A DNA stretch of 64,000 nt from Liolophura sinensis (GCF_032854445.1 NC_088295.1:20819385-20883384); one strand, 5' to 3'. Shown: positions 1-14,714, counted from the stretch's first letter. Made by a program: numbers and translations. The notes: generated by a model from the letters alone, not told the origin.

Positions 1-835
1 AAAGGCTCGTCATTAGCCACAGGCGATTGCAATTGTTATGTGATAAATTCCCTATTGTACAACAACGACATATATGTTACCACCTGTGACCTTTCTTCTA
101 ATTCGCGGGCACAAGTATGTTTGCCTGACAAACATTCAGACAAATTTCAAAATGGATGTCAAATCAGAGCACGTGGTTGCGGTTGCAACTCCATAAAGGG
201 CTAAAAAAATCTGTCACTAAAAAGACTCCGTTGGTGTGGGAGCAAACTCACCATTTGAAATATGCATTTCCCCAGGCTTTTCACATACACAGTGGAAATC
301 AATGTCATAAAGAACAGAAAGGTAGCTGAAACAGCCTGCACCATGAGGATATCTATTACACAGTTAGCATGCACACAACACAAAGATTTTCACAAAAGGT
401 ATTTGAAAAGTGCAGCAGGCCATCATGAACAATATTACATGTAGTGTGTGCCAGTATGGACACAACGTGCTGATGACTGGTAACACCCAGCTATTAACCC
501 AGGTGCTTGCCGGAAATCAAACTGGGTTTCTGTTCATATGTGCAATGCTTGAACACATGTTTGTTTGTGTGCTTCCTGCACAGATATCCACAGCTCATGT
601 GTACATGTAGACATCTAGGCTAACACTGCCACAACAATGCCATTTCCACCAAAAATCTGCAAGATACATGTACAAAGATTGACAACAGAACCATATCCTC
701 TGGACAAACATGCTCCCCTGTCAATGCTACACAACACAGAGGGTAATGTTATACATGTACATATAAAGGTGCAGGTATATCATACAGGACATCTACATAT
801 ATACCTGTACCCCATCAAACACATTTACATTCTGG

Positions 836-1093
836 GGCCTCTATGGCTCAGTTGGTTAGCACACTAGCGCATCGTAATGATCCAGGAGCCTCTCACAAAT
901 GTGGTCACTGTGAGTCCAACTCATGATGGCTTCCTCTTCGGCCGTATGTGGGAAGGCCTGGCAGCAGCCTGCAGATGGTTGTGGGTTTCCGCCAGGTTCA
1001 GCCCTGTTTCCTCCCACCATAATGCTGGTCACTGCTGTATACGTGAAATATTCTTCAGTACGGCGTAAAACACCAATCAAATAAATACATAGA
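836..1093 (+). mobile_element. Full-length tRNA-derived SINE (family A) with target-site duplication
   Basis: The head TATGGCTCAGTTGGTTAGC resembles a tRNA box A, and GTGAGTCCAACTC a box B. The body GGGTTTCCGCC...TTCCTCCCACC and the tail GAAATATTCTTCAGTACGGCG...AATAAATA recur in many copies across the window. It is flanked by 15-bp direct repeats differing at one base (821-835 and 1094-1108, ACATTT[A/G]CATTCTGG), so this is a clean insertion. Confidence 0.88.
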
Positions 1094-1118
1094 ACATTTG
1101 CATTCTGGTAATTGTACG

Positions 1119-1187
1119 ACATTCTGTGTGTAGTTGCAATGCCTAAATGAGGATTCATTCTACACATTGCAACTACACACAGAATGT
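1119..1187. repeat. Perfect 23-bp stem hairpin
   Basis: Arms 1119-1141 and 1165-1187 are exact inverse complements separated by 23 nt. The hairpin begins 11 bp after the target duplication of the SINE at 836-1093. Its size fits a miRNA precursor or a tiny MITE; nothing shows expression. Confidence 0.85.
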
Positions 1188-1199
1188 ATATACACATGC

Positions 1200-4100
1200 C
1201 TTTAAACCGTAGCCATCATTACAACTATTACATACATACACTTTGAGCAACATATAGCAGTTTGTCATACAATATGCAAGGGTCCTCACCCATACGAACT
1301 GTTGAATATGAGTAAATACTGAGCATACATACATACACACATACACGTAGGGATCATCAAAATAATGGATATTGTGTCAACCTGAATGTGATTTACTAAA
1401 AACAAAAAAATCCTGACTACAAATTATCTGATGTAAAATATGATTTTGTAGGTGAAATTCCCATGGCCGTTGTAATTTAAAACTCTATTTAAAACATGCA
1501 CCTTGTATATAAACAGATTAAGGAATTATCTTTCAAGAAATTATCTTTGCCTCATTGTAAACCTTCACTTTTATTCTGAGGATATGTACATTTCAGACAT
1601 ACATGAACTGTTATGTGTATCACATGTATGCCGTGATATGGACTGTGAGTGGGAATCCTATGAAAATAATTTTGTAATTTCTATGCTTAATACAAAGGTA
1701 CATGTACACATCAACAATATACAAATATGTGTACAAGTGTACAAGTATAACATATTCTCAGTCACACAACGATTTCACATACGTATCGCTGTTATCAGAT
1801 GAAGGTACATGTATGCCACATGTCCCATAACAGGCAAGTACATTGTGCATGTAGTAGACTAAAATATTAAAATATACAAGTCCTATAGATGTACCTTGAT
1901 CACCTTCTGATACAGCTGTGCACGTCTCATCTCAACAAATATGTACTGTCAGCACCTCTAATTTACAGCACCATGAACAATTTTCAAACATTAAATCAGC
2001 CATCTATGTATTAAATCTTAACTGAAAGTAAAGCAGTAGTATTACAGTACAGCCTATCTTTTGTATGCATCCTGCAAGAGAATCTTCAGTCCTATTAACA
2101 CATCAGGGTTGGAAATTACCACTGACTTGTCCGTCAAAATTTATATGCAGCATGCACATGTGCCAGGTTGAATATTTGGTGATGAAAATTTGCTACTCTG
2201 ATCAGTTTCCCAAACTGGCGTTCAAGTGGATTCATAGCGACGCCTTTCATTCGAAAGAAATTGTCAAATTACTTTAAAACATCACTTCGTCAGAAAATTG
2301 CGTTTCCATGAAATGTACCAGACTTCCTGTACGAGGCTTTCCTTGTTACGAAAATAGATTACACTATTCACATGCTTTTTCACTGAGCAGAGAACGTAAG
2401 GCGCACATCGCGATGTTGGCTGCCAAATGAAAAATACTGATTGCTAAAAACAACCAGCCAGCTTAAACTGGGGTTTAACAAGCATTTGACTAATGGATTA
2501 ATAACCAACCCAAGCGATGAAGCTGTTCCAACAACAACGTCAGCTATGCGACGACATTTCAAGGAAGATTGCACCACATGTGAAAATTACAGTGACTGCA
2601 AATATCAATTATTAAAACAGTTACTAAAGTACACAGTGGATCTAATCGTATATCGGCCAACAGTTCAGTGCAAAAAAATTTTGTCCTGTAAGTTGCAAAA
2701 ATGTCCGATAACTTTCAGGGATCAACAGGACAATTGTCCTGCTGGCTTTACTTCTAATTTTAATCTCTGCAGAGATTTCAGCCCTTTTGTTTTTTCCGAT
2801 ACTTTTTGTTAGAAATTGAGAATCTCACAACTTGACCCCAAAACACAAATAAAATTACATTCAATTTCCAACGGGCAAGTAAGCATAAACAGAGCATGTA
2901 GCGATATACATCATCAATGATGACTAGTAAATGGACATGTAAACAAACGAATTAGCTTGCCTCATGAATTTTCTCTGCCTACAATCATCCATTTCCTGTA
3001 CATATGCAGGTCATCAGTACCCAGTGACCTGCTGGTAACAGGCACACACATGTACATTTAGTGTATACAGCACCTTTCAACACAGACCAATCATTTCAAA
3101 TGGCAGCTACCCTAAGCTGCTTAATGAACAAATACATCCTTATTCCATAGAGTAAGGACACAAACATACATTGAAAGTTCAAGTCAAAATTTCACCTTTC
3201 AGATTGTTCAATGAAACCCCTTTGTTCTGATGTGACATCATTGTGGCCATGCCGTCCCTTTCTCTAGGATCTGAGGAATATCACTGGGTGCCTATTCTGG
3301 GTGACTCACAAGCCTGATGTATTCCCTCCTCTACGAAAAAAAACACACCCTCAATAACTTTCCTTCTCCTATTGATAAAATCTGATCAGGAATAGAAAGT
3401 GCCAGCTGTAGGAATAAACAAATGCCTACAAAACTGCCTTCTCTCAACATGTTCAGAGAACATTAGGTGCACAGATCCATCAAGTCTGTACTTTCCAATT
3501 ACATGAAATGAACATCTGCATGTAAAAGCACTTGAATCAGTTCTACAATCAATTATAGTGTAGAAACTACACTGGGTAACAAATTTCTGTAATCCACAGA
3601 GGGAAAGGGCTTATCAATCAACAAGTTCTCCAGCATGCAGCTGCTAGCTGGAATAATACTAAATGGGCCACATGAAACAAGATTCATAATCTACAATTAT
3701 AGAATACACATTCACCCATCTAGTTTAAAATGAGGAGGAAAGTAAACAAGAAAAATAAAATTAAAATCACTGATTCACACAAAGAACATGTATTATATGT
3801 ATGGTGAAAGTTTTGAGACTTTCCAAAGCACCTACTTGTACTTGACATAAATATTTTACGATGTATACAGGTACAATAACAATGACAAGATTCATGTTAC
3901 TCGCTTAAGTGCAATACGAGAAATTCTTGACATTAAACTGAAAATGCCTGCAAAAAATTATTCCACAATTAGAGATTGCAAACTTTCTTTTAAAGCCTTA
4001 ATGCATCCATCATGATACACAGAAAGTTTTGTCGTACACTTTTGCAGTATGAGAAATACATATCTATGCAATTATTAAGTTTCTGTATTGAAGGATTGCA

Positions 4101-5500
4101 ACACCAGCCAAATGCAATATGGTCTTATCTTCATGCCTCTGTGATGTAAGTTTGGTTTGCCTACGATTACTCTTCCTTGAGATACATGTATCTTGCAAAC
4201 ATGGAAGGCGCGACAAACAGACAAAAAAGATATGTTTGTGCCTGGAGACGGCCATGCCCTCTGGCTAAAGGTGCTGAGGGGTAAGAAAAAAAAAATACAT
4301 GTACATGTAGGAAGGAAAGAAAAGGTCTTACAACATTCTAGATCATATGACACATGCAAGTTATTAGCTTTTCAAATGTATCCTAACCAAAGTACACGTA
4401 TGTAATGTTCTGTGTTCAGTACTGCAATCCATGCAATCCTGTTCAATTCCCAGAACCCTGTTTGCATGTTATAAACCCAGGGAGAACCTATTGGCAGAAA
4501 TCCGAGATTGACAGGGGCAACCATCACAGTGCCCTGCCACAGACAAAATACAATACAGAGTCACTGGCCGGGATGAGCAATTGGCCTTTCCACATCACCT
4601 TGCAGCATAACATGTATGCCAATTAGTCTAAATGCTCAGCTTGGCATCTGTCCAACACTGAAACAACACCATGTTGACTTTCACCCGATAAACATGAAAG
4701 TACATGTATAAAGGTGACAAGGTTAAAGCACTGCCAGAAATACTGGCTAATTACCCCCTCACCTCTTCGGGAATCACCTCGGTACATGTATCTACCAATC
4801 TGTATCAAACAATTTTTATTTCTTGCCTACTTTTTTTTCCTAAGCAGCACAATTTGTTAGCAAAAAATTAAAAGCAGTGTTGGAAAACTACAGTACAGTA
4901 CAATAACATCTTTACATATTCAGAGGAACTCCGTTGAAGCTACTTGAGGAGGAGAACCTTATGTGCCAGTGTATAAGTGTACATAGAAACCAAAATCTTG
5001 TCGTAATGTATCACTTCTGCAACACTGAACTTTGAACAGTCTACATGTATAACCCTAGTCAAAACAGCAACCTTTGTAGGCATGCAATCTACAGGAGACC
5101 AAATCTGTGCGCATTATACATGTGTTCTTCACCCCCTCCCCAGTTTACTCACTGGCGCTGATCATAACCCCAAGAGTAAACTGGCGATTTACAGCCCATC
5201 TCATCCTAACTTCCGGCCTTGGATGGCTTTCAACGCAGCTTGGCCATTTCCTAGCAGATCACAGGAAAATAAATGTAACCTGTAGATACTGTATTACACC
5301 TGTAGTTCGAGTAAAATTACCACAATTATGAACGAGTGCTGCTTAAGTAGATTAACACAAATGTCTTTCAAATAAAACTTCATAAAGATACATGCATTTA
5401 TTTGCTCTTTTGCCCCAAAATGTATAACTGTTTTCAATGCGAGACATCCTCACATTCCTTTCTCTACTACTACGAAGTTTCCACCTTTCTCCCTAAGCAT
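1200..5500. other. No gene recognised
   Basis: This interval is AT-rich non-coding sequence with many TACATGTA palindromes. The + strand frame 2441-2812 (123 codons) has several cysteines but no recognisable domain. A possible isolated exon at 3196-3270 is discussed in the findings. Confidence 0.5.
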
Positions 5501-5501
5501 C

Positions 5502-5717
5502 CAGGGGCGATTCCACAAAACCATTTCTGACTTAAGTCAAAATTTAAAACCTTTTTAAAATGCATCTTGTCACTGCAAGTTGAAAATTGGACATTTGTCT
5601 TAAAATAATATTGATGAGGTGGGCAAAATGTTTCTTTCTCTAACCAAAAAATATGCTTTAAGATGACATTTCAAATTTTGACTTAAATCAGAAATGGCTT
5701 GGTGGAATTGGCCCCTG
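5502..5717. mobile_element. MITE with about 46-bp terminal inverted repeats
   Basis: The left end CAGGGGCGATTCCACAAAAC is the inverse of the right end (complement CAGGGGCCAATTCCACCAAG). The inverted match continues through CCATTTCTGA[C/T]TTAAGTCAAAATTT. The element is 216 bp and non-coding. No target duplication is obvious, so the superfamily is not assigned. Confidence 0.85.
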
Positions 5718-7212
5718 AAATTCATCCTTCTCTCCCTGCGCTGAAAACACCCCTAGGCTTTGTGTTATAATCTCCATAAACAATCACACTATCATTTAAA
5801 AAAAGATTTACCATCTTTATTGTCATTGTGTTTTTTTTTTTGTTGGTTTTGGCAGTCATGGGTTTTAATATATAAAATTTCTGTTGCATAGTTAAATAGG
5901 GTTAAGCTCAAGTACAAGACCAGGTCAGTTTTTGTTCAGGAGCTTCCTGTTTCCACCAATGTGAAGCACCAGTCAAACCATTTTTATATTAGAACTGATT
6001 TAGACTGCATACCACCTGTTCAAACCCAGCTTGTCTAAACCACTCTGAATCAGTCATCCATTGTAATTCTGCTGTTTTCCACACTGTAAATATTTTAACA
6101 TTTAATAACCCAAATAATGATTTCTAATCAAGAAAAATGGGCATACAATAAAAAAATTCTCACTGAAGGTAAACAAAAAGTGGAGTTCACCTTTAACACA
6201 GAAAAAAAATTGTCTGGGTTCACTTTACTGGAAGGAGGCCAAATATACATGTACATGGTATTAAAGGTAAACTCACAATGGCTAAGAAATTGGCCGTGAA
6301 CTTAGGTGAATGCTGGGTAATGAGTACATGCACATGTACATGTAGTTCCATATCAGAAAATAAAAGCCATCCATAGACAAATGCACATATAACGCTAACA
6401 TCAGTACATGTGTATGCACATGTGTAATACATTTAGTTCAAGTACTTGAAACTATAAAACAGAACGTACCAGGTTTTTAACACAAAGGTCTACCTTTACA
6501 AATGGCACTTTTGCAAAAAAAACAAACTCAGCATGAAATTAAACATTAATTTTAGTCTATAAATCAAAATCAAAGACAGGCCTACATCACTGGGGATCAC
6601 ACACTGACCGTCACTAAAATGTCAATGCACCTTTCAGAACCATAGCCAGGATTTGAAAGGGGCATGGAGGGATAGCTATCTGAAAGGGCATGCACGGTGA
6701 GCTTCGCTATAAGGTCTAGGTGGCCCCTGGAAGCTATAGATCCCAAATTCTCTGAGAAGCAATCTAAGCCATTTTTTTCACATTTTGTCAGTGTTGAATC
6801 CAGGAATTCTTGTAGAGTCAAATCAAATGACATTTGAAAACTGAAGATTTGGAGTAATTTTACAGATAACAATTTTCAAAGTTCAAAACATTCAGAAATG
6901 GTGAATTTCATTTTGTTATAAATTTTAAGTCATTTGTCTTTTTGGAAGAACCCTTTTGAAAGACGCAACAAGAACCTGCATTCAACCCTAAGTTTGCCTA
7001 AGAAGTATTACTGCCGTGAATATCAAAAGGCAATCAATCATGTCAATGAAATGTTATTACACAATTTACCCTGAAAAATCACTTCCAAGTAAAATACTGT
7101 CAAGAAAAATATAAACTGAATAAAAGGTTTATTGACTTGTATAAGACTGAATCGTGTAGTGTTATGTAGAATTGACATAGAAGATGCCTAAGTCATGGGA
7201 AATCCAAGGAAG

Positions 7213-7802
7213 TCATGGTAAATAATCCACAATTAAATCATTAATATTATATGAAACAGCTGTCCATGTTTTGTTCCCACTTGGAGAGTATGTTTTGTGT
7301 TTCTGACACAGGGTACAGTATAACATCGGAATGTCAGCCTTGTCCTCGTCACTCCATTCATCACTCCATTCATAATTAATTAAAACGCCAGTCAAAATTA
7401 AGACTTAAAACAGCTTCTTTTCCTATAGAATGTTCTGATACTTTTGGTTTTGACGTTTCACAAGGCACATAAGCAGTAACAGTTGCACCATCCAAGGCAT
7501 CTGTTATCTCATATGTTGTTGTTGTTGTTGTTTCAACATCAGCCGTCCCTGGCCTCTCTGGCTCGGGTACACCGTTTGCATTGGTGACCAAGGCTGGTTT
7601 GGTTGACAGTCTGCCCCCGACTTTTCCCAAAGAAATCTACAACTGAATGACATCCCTCGGCTGTTTTGGTTAATTCCCGAGAACGTTTCTTCGCCTGCCT
7701 TTCACTTCTTGGCATCTTTACTGCGCCACGAGAAAGAGGGAATGCTCCATGAATCGGAATTCTACAAAACACAGCTTGGACAAAACCATGTTTTAACAAC
7801 AC
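7213..7802 (-). pseudogene. Broken transposon-type zinc-finger protein remnant
   Basis: Three overlapping reading frames on the - strand read as one decayed protein. A basic N-terminus (KMPRSERQAKKRSRELTKTA) is followed by an acidic/threonine-rich middle, then WSDEDKADIPMLYCTLCQKH. The CxxC in MLYCTLCQKH resembles the TTF/BED-like finger that opens hAT-derived and ZMYM/KIAA1586-like proteins. Frameshifts lie near 7,620 and 7,385. The transposase core is absent. Family assignment is inference. Confidence 0.45.
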
Positions 7803-7809
7803 CCGAAGT

Positions 7810-10800
7810 GTAGAGATCGCCCAAAAAGAACTGGTACATTGTGTAGATTTCCTGGAAATGTCAGAGCTCTCGAACAGAAAAAAAAAAATGGTTGGAGTAC
7901 GTTAAATAGTCGCAGAATTCAAAAAAAAATAGTGGCAAATAAAGAAACGGCAGCATGGCACATACACAGCTTTTAAACACGTGGCATGGCGACAATTTTA
8001 GGGTCAGGGCACTGCACCACACCAAATAACACTAATGAGGGGTCTGGAAAAAGGGGCAAGGCGCTGAGGAAAATTGTTTGGGGGCAGCATGGCACTGGAA
8101 ATCGGGGCGTGGCGCAACGCTAGCTAGGGCCTGCCTTTGACTTCTAATAAAAGCGCAAAGTGTACAGACAGCAATGATTTACGCCAATGGTTTTACAGCT
8201 TCTCAAACCATAACATTCACTTGCATGTTAGCATTCATAAAGGATGACAATAATATACATGTATTAAGTAAATTACGCAGAGCATAACAAAGGAAAATAT
8301 CCAATAATAAGGCCTTGTGTTTGTGAAGAACTCATGTCAGGGGAAAAGTGAAGTGAACTAGATGCCAGAAGAGGATTTCCAGTGTTTGTAATAATGCTTC
8401 TTTTGTACAATTTTCAGGGTGACTTAAGATTTAATCATCCTCTCCAAAAAAAATGTTAACAAAGTCTAATAATTTAACAAAAAATTTAACAGCGTAGAAT
8501 TTGCCACAGGGTTGTGGCATAGAAGTTGTAGAGAAAGAATCTGGACCTGAAAATCAGTACTACACTACACACTCCAAATTGCTATGTTCTGTTTGGACAG
8601 TCTTAATGAAAGATTAAACAGGAGTAACGAGTCCAATGACTAAGCAGAGAAAGACACGCAATGCATGGAAGTCCACTTAAAGTAGACGTACCCACTTTAA
8701 TAAATATCTTCTCTTTAAGCAACAGTCTTCATAAATTCTGAATATTAATTAATAGTACATGTAGATTTATATCATGTTAAAGTAGGTACAAATGGTCATA
8801 TTATAAGAGTTTCAACTATTTTCACTGGGGTTTTGTATGAAGCAGAAACACATATGAAACTCTTTTAACACAATAAAGAGCAAATATGATTTTTCAGTTT
8901 CTGAAATAATGTTAAACAAGTAATCTACACCATTGGCATTTAATTAAAAAGCATTTACATTACTTACATGTATTTTATGTATTTACTTGATTGGTGGCTG
9001 TACATGTAAGTATCATGCACAATATCAGTGATGTTGATAGGTAGGTATCCTGCATCTCTGACGCTAAAAAATGTGAAAGTACACAGTAATTTCACCATCA
9101 AAATTAATGAATAAGAACTCAAAATTTTCTGGTCTAGATAGCACTCAAAACAATGTATTCAAATCATAATGGTTTACAGTTTAGAACAGAACCTTATCTT
9201 TTGTTCCCGACGAAGAAGAGATCTTATGTTCATGTGTGTTAGTTTTCAGTCATCATCTGTCCACATAACAAGTTTAAGCTCAAAGAAAAATGCTTTATTT
9301 GTGACCCAAGGACTCACTTATCTGAAAATCAATCAACAAAATTGCAATTTTATATTAAAGCACCATATATATTTTAAAAAATTCAGCTGTTAATACATTT
9401 TAATTGAAATTGGAATGTAGCTTGTGTGAATTGTTAGTCTCATCCAGTTCTTGCAAGTGTAGGCCATAAAGCCAGCTAGATGAGACATTCTACTGGTATT
9501 CTGGACCATCAAATGTACAAGTTTCGACTCAATTAATAACAGATGCAGTTCAACAACTGATTTATTTACATGCAGTTGCTAAATGTTAAATAAATTTCAA
9601 GAGAAGAAAAATTTATTAAAGTAACTATGTAAATAGGTAATTGATTATTACTGCCTACATTGATACATGTGCATGTACATTTACTTGAAATATGCCACAT
9701 TGGAGTTAATGTGAGTACCAGTCTGGACAAGGGCAAAATTATTCTGGCTTACACCCGACACTACATGTATAGTTCACAGATTGTGCATAATATGTGCACT
9801 GTGGTGCAATTTAAAATCTACTGACTTCCTATATATCCTCACATGTAACTTCTGAGGGTTAACAAAATAACAGCAATAAACTAGTTACTCTATGATATTA
9901 GACAAATTGAATATTTGCTCAAGCTAATGCATAGTTTAACAATTGTGTTGGTAGGCCAGTGAAACAAACATTGACAGAAATGTTTGATGACATAAAATCT
10001 GTATAGCACCTATCTCAGCAGACTGTGCCCACTAGATCAATAGATCATTGATCTATAATGCACAGAATTCAGTGATGCACCATAGCACTCATCCTAACAC
10101 ACATGTAGGGGATGATAATACAAGTAAAACAAGATACCTGGACTGGGCCTGTGGTACAAACAGCACTTTCAAAACATGTGTAATCCAATAATGTGAACCA
10201 ATAATGTCATAATCACTGTTTACCTTTCCTTTCAGAAAACCTTTTGTACATTATGGCACTGTGTTGTCCCTGGATAACCTTATCATACAAGCCATGCACA
10301 TAGCTCAGTGCATAGCCATATAAACTGCTCATCAAAATGCAGGTTTCATGTTCTACCTTGATGCTTTTCACATTAAGTCAAATCATCTACTTGTATATGT
10401 AGGGCTACATGTACTTGGTTATTTAAACATGTGAACTACATGAAGTTAGCCTTAATTATTAAAGAATCAACTCTTAACTTCCCTGAAAATAGAAATGCAT
10501 GTATACATGTACATATACTTGGTTCAAACAGGACCCAAGCACCCTCTCCCACCTCCTTCTGAAAACTATAAAATAATAGACAAAGTTGCTAAAATAACTG
10601 CTATGATATAATGAATCTGTATGGTTCCACAATATGTGCACATCTACACTAAGGACAATGAATTGGTTGGTTTACTCCATTCATAGAATAACTGAGCTCT
10701 TTGACAAAGTCTACACAAATTTTGCATCTCCACATACATATTTGATGTGTTTACTACGCGTAATCAAATACCAGTGATTTATTAGATTTGCCAAATTTTA

Positions 10801-12900
10801 CTCAAGTCTATCATGATGAACGGAGAAAGTTCAGTACACACAGAAGATTCCATGCAATGTGCAGCAATAGCTATTCTGAAGCGAAGTGCCAAACACAATG
10901 CAGCTTCGGCAGTGGAAACTAAATGTTCATGTATGTCTCAGCATTAGGAAATATCGCTTTTCGTGAGTTTAAGTAAATGAAGTTCCTAACCATTTTCTTT
11001 GATCATCTTTTCTTATCGTGTGTAAATTAGGAAGGTTTGTGGAATTATTTTGGGTCTTTTTCAGCAACTCTAATTTGAGCGCCCTTAAACGGCATGAAAT
11101 GAGACATGTATATGCCCCTGGATCCCAACAAAAAAGTTAAAAGCCTTTTAAGTTATTACAACATGCATCAATTATAAAGCATTCCTTGTGGACACTACAT
11201 GTATAATTGCAAACAAGTATGGGTTATCTAGCTGATAAGGTTATTTATGGCATGCCAGACTAAGGGATTCACTAAAACAATTGCACTGTTTCATTTGACT
11301 GTCCATTTTTAAGTAATGTAAAGACTCAGAAGACATAAGAGGCAGTATTAACCTCAAGTATCTATCCAGAGAGATAATGGTAACCAGCCAAATAAGAAGT
11401 GGCAGAAGTGGCAGGAGGGCCCCTTGGGTTCATGTACATATTTATAAGACTCTTAGGATTTTGTTGTTTTTCTTGATATCTTACAGAAAGATTGATGCAA
11501 GTCTGACTGGAAAGTGCCTGCGATTTAAAAAAAGAACAATACTCTCGAATGATCTTAACCCTAAAAAAAATCAAAACTTCAAGGGGTTTTATTGATGATA
11601 TTATATGATTTTTGGAGTAACTATGAACAGTTCACAACACATTGTATAAATAGAATAGGGCTTTTTTCTAGCAAATTTTCTTTTAAAAACTTAATTAGAA
11701 AAAAAATTACAAACCAAATATTTTACAACTTTATAGTACTTCACACATTTAAAACTTAATAATCAATCTTTTATTACAGAAGAAAGAAAACTAATGTTTT
11801 TGTATCTGAATAAATCTGAGAAGTGTCTGAGATTCCATAAACTGACCGACAGAATTTCTAAAAGCCAGTGCCTGTATGCAGAGGTCTAAATGTTGAACAT
11901 AAATTATAGCTTATTGGATTCCACAGTATATGATATGGCACATACATTTATAATATGTTAGCCTTAGGTCAAAATCAAAATATTGTTCTTTTGATGTTAC
12001 AAACCCTTTATAACAAAAGAGGTTAGGGTAGGGATTTTTTTTCCAGAAGGTAAGAACAATACTAGAAACCTGTTCAAATGATTGAGCACAATTAAACTTC
12101 TCAACACTGATCAGAACGCAGTACTAAATTATATCACAAAATATTTGGTAATTCTCAAAATAAATATTCCTAATGTTTATAATAAAACTAACAAGTACAC
12201 ATTTGTTACACATTTTTATGAGTTGCACAGCATAATTTAAGTCAACAGTTTGTAAGCATCTTTAACTCCTGTACAGAGGGGGCAAGCATGTAAAAATACA
12301 ACCAAAATCCTGTCCAGCTGAAACTTTTGACAGGAGAGAAGCGGAACCTCATGACCTAGTAAAATAAAATCTACACTAAAAAATGTTTCCATTTTGCTAA
12401 ATTTCCAAATTTTAATTAAACTTTGTGATATTTAGGGGATTTATTCTTCCTTCATGCCAAGGATCAAACATTTTTCTATCTTCAATACATCATCCACTGT
12501 ACATCCTTGTCTAAAGTATGAAGAGTGTACATGTAAGCACTCCAGAGAGCCTGAACTCAGATCACATTTAGACTGTCCAAAACATTTATACATGAGTAGA
12601 GCCAAAATTATGTTGTGTTGCATGAAGATTAAAGGATGGAACATATCAGCTTTCTCTTTGTATGTGAACTTCCCTGCATCCATTTAGAAATCCACCTGCT
12701 GGCTCTGGTGTCACCTTTTTTCCCACTTCACAACAATGTATCAGTAAACAGATACAGTTTCCTCCACCAAAGTTTTTTCAACATCTGGCAGTGGTGATCT
12801 CAGTGACAGTTAATGAAATTATACCAATATATTCTTAGCTACATGCTCCCTAAAATACTGTCTCTGATACATATGAAATGACAGTAACACAATGGCCGAT
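7810..12900. other. No gene recognised
   Basis: About 5 kb of AT-rich sequence with short frames only, no convincing exon and no clear repeat ends. TACATGTA-type palindromes recur. Confidence 0.5.
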
Positions 12901-12946
12901 GCCAACATAAAAGGGGCTCTGTTTGGGATTCTTTGATAACGTACAT

Positions 12947-13168
12947 TCAATGGACGTAAGAATTTGTCGTTTCCAACATGGCATCATGCTGATCATGCGT
13001 AGAGTTTCTCCTTTCCTTACACCATTTTACACGCTTTTTCTTGTTCACCTCAAGAACTGCCATTTTCTTCTTTGCAACTCGCCCAGGTTTCTGACAAAAT
13101 TGACGATCCTTCCCGTCACTAAGCTTATGGGTCACATCTGTCAAACTTAATCTTCTGTTACATTTCAC
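12947..13168 (-). pseudogene. Tc1/mariner-like transposase fragment
   Basis: The stretch NRRLSLTDVTHKL, then GRVAKKK and EVNKKKRVKWCKERRN, matches the usual Tc1-like order: DNA-binding helix region, GRVAxxKP, then the KKRxxxCKERxxWT segment. The piece between the two parts is missing and the DDE core after it is not readable, so the copy is dead. Confidence 0.55.
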
Positions 13169-14714
13169 AAGCCAAATAAGACATGTGTGATTTCACACTG
13201 AGAACAGTTTTTTCATCCCGCTTCGGGGTTTGATTTCAACATTGACCTCCGTTCAAAATTTACTTAACATGCTGGTAATTGTTGTCGTGTGAAAACCAAA
13301 ACATACACGCCAACTCTGATTTACCCTTAGTATGAAATGGTGCTTTGCCAATCATTTCTCTCTTCCATATACTCAGCTGTTTGCTTTTCTGACCCATCTG
13401 CAGTGTTTACAACCAAACCGTAAGGGCAGACAACAATATGTCATGAACGTACTTACATGTATGACAACTTATAGTCTATTTGATATAAAAGTGTTGACAT
13501 ATTTCTATGTCAGTAAATAGAGCTGAACATAAACACGTACACTTCGCAAAGCGCAAGGCCGCAAGGTTATGGAAGTGACGAATACTTATGTCCACTGACT
13601 GTAGGTTTACCACAAAAATCTTCCATTTTGATCATGTAAGATCAGATATTATAGTGTAAGGTCTCACCTTGATTATACCAGTCCATGCATGAATTCATTT
13701 CATTCCAAAAAAATAGGGGATCTACGTAAGTGAGCCACACGTGGAAAATCAGCTATAGCTTGAGCAACTGGTACTTGGAGGTATAGGCCTCTGTCCAAGG
13801 TACGTCAGTGTTTGTAAACATTTCGCGCCGATTATAACCAGAACCACAAAATTCTCAGCAGTTCAATTTTGTGCGATTAGATGTGTTTTTAAGGTATAGC
13901 GTCACGAAAAGAAATGGATCACTGGGAATTCTGTTGACAGCTGCAATGTTTACAAGATATCCTTGAACATTTTACAATGATTATCTCACAAAGTGAGCAA
14001 TTAATTTGAAATCTCGACTCCCTAAGTACACACATGGACACTGGTCATCAGTAAAGTATATGCCCCCCCCTCCTCAAATATGGCAACACTATATTATGGC
14101 CATTTGGATGTATATAGGTGAAAACACTTCACTGGTATTTCCATCTACAGGTATTGGACACGTATACCCATCGAATAACTATAAGGCTAGCTTTGTTCAA
14201 CAGCCAGAGAGGAAACTGTTAGCCAAGAAATTGGCTGTGAATATTGGGTAAGGTCTATTTCACAGCCAAAAAGCTATCTATAGTATCCACCCAATTGCTT
14301 GGCGGAACGAAAATACGAGAAAACACTTGTGTTTCATCGGAAAACATCGAGTGAATTACGTTCACCGCCGGGTTTCTGGTCTTCTGGACAATTTTTATCT
14401 CATTCCGTGGCATATATTATTTGATTATTCCATAATATCTCTCTTTGTGGGCCTTATACTTAAAAACATGCAGCTATTATTTTCACGCATGGCACATGTT
14501 TGACATTTAGATGTTAAAAAAAAAAAGAAAAACCTCGTAGTCACAGCATCAATTTCTTGTCATTTTAAAAGCATCTGGCACTTCATACTTCTACTTCACT
14601 CAACAATTAGCTTTTGAAACAACATCGTTGTCCACCTTTGCCTGCTGAGTTGTTCTGTAATACTTAAATAACATGATATATTTTTACATGGTGTTAGATC
14701 CTCAATAGACGTCA

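Noticed and set aside
836-910. tRNA gene suggested by the box A/box B-like head
   Set aside because: It cannot form a cloverleaf with an acceptor stem and continues into a repeated SINE body, so it is a SINE head.
2441-2812. 123-codon cysteine-containing + strand frame
   Set aside because: No family was recognised and no flanking exons were found; left as unassigned non-coding.
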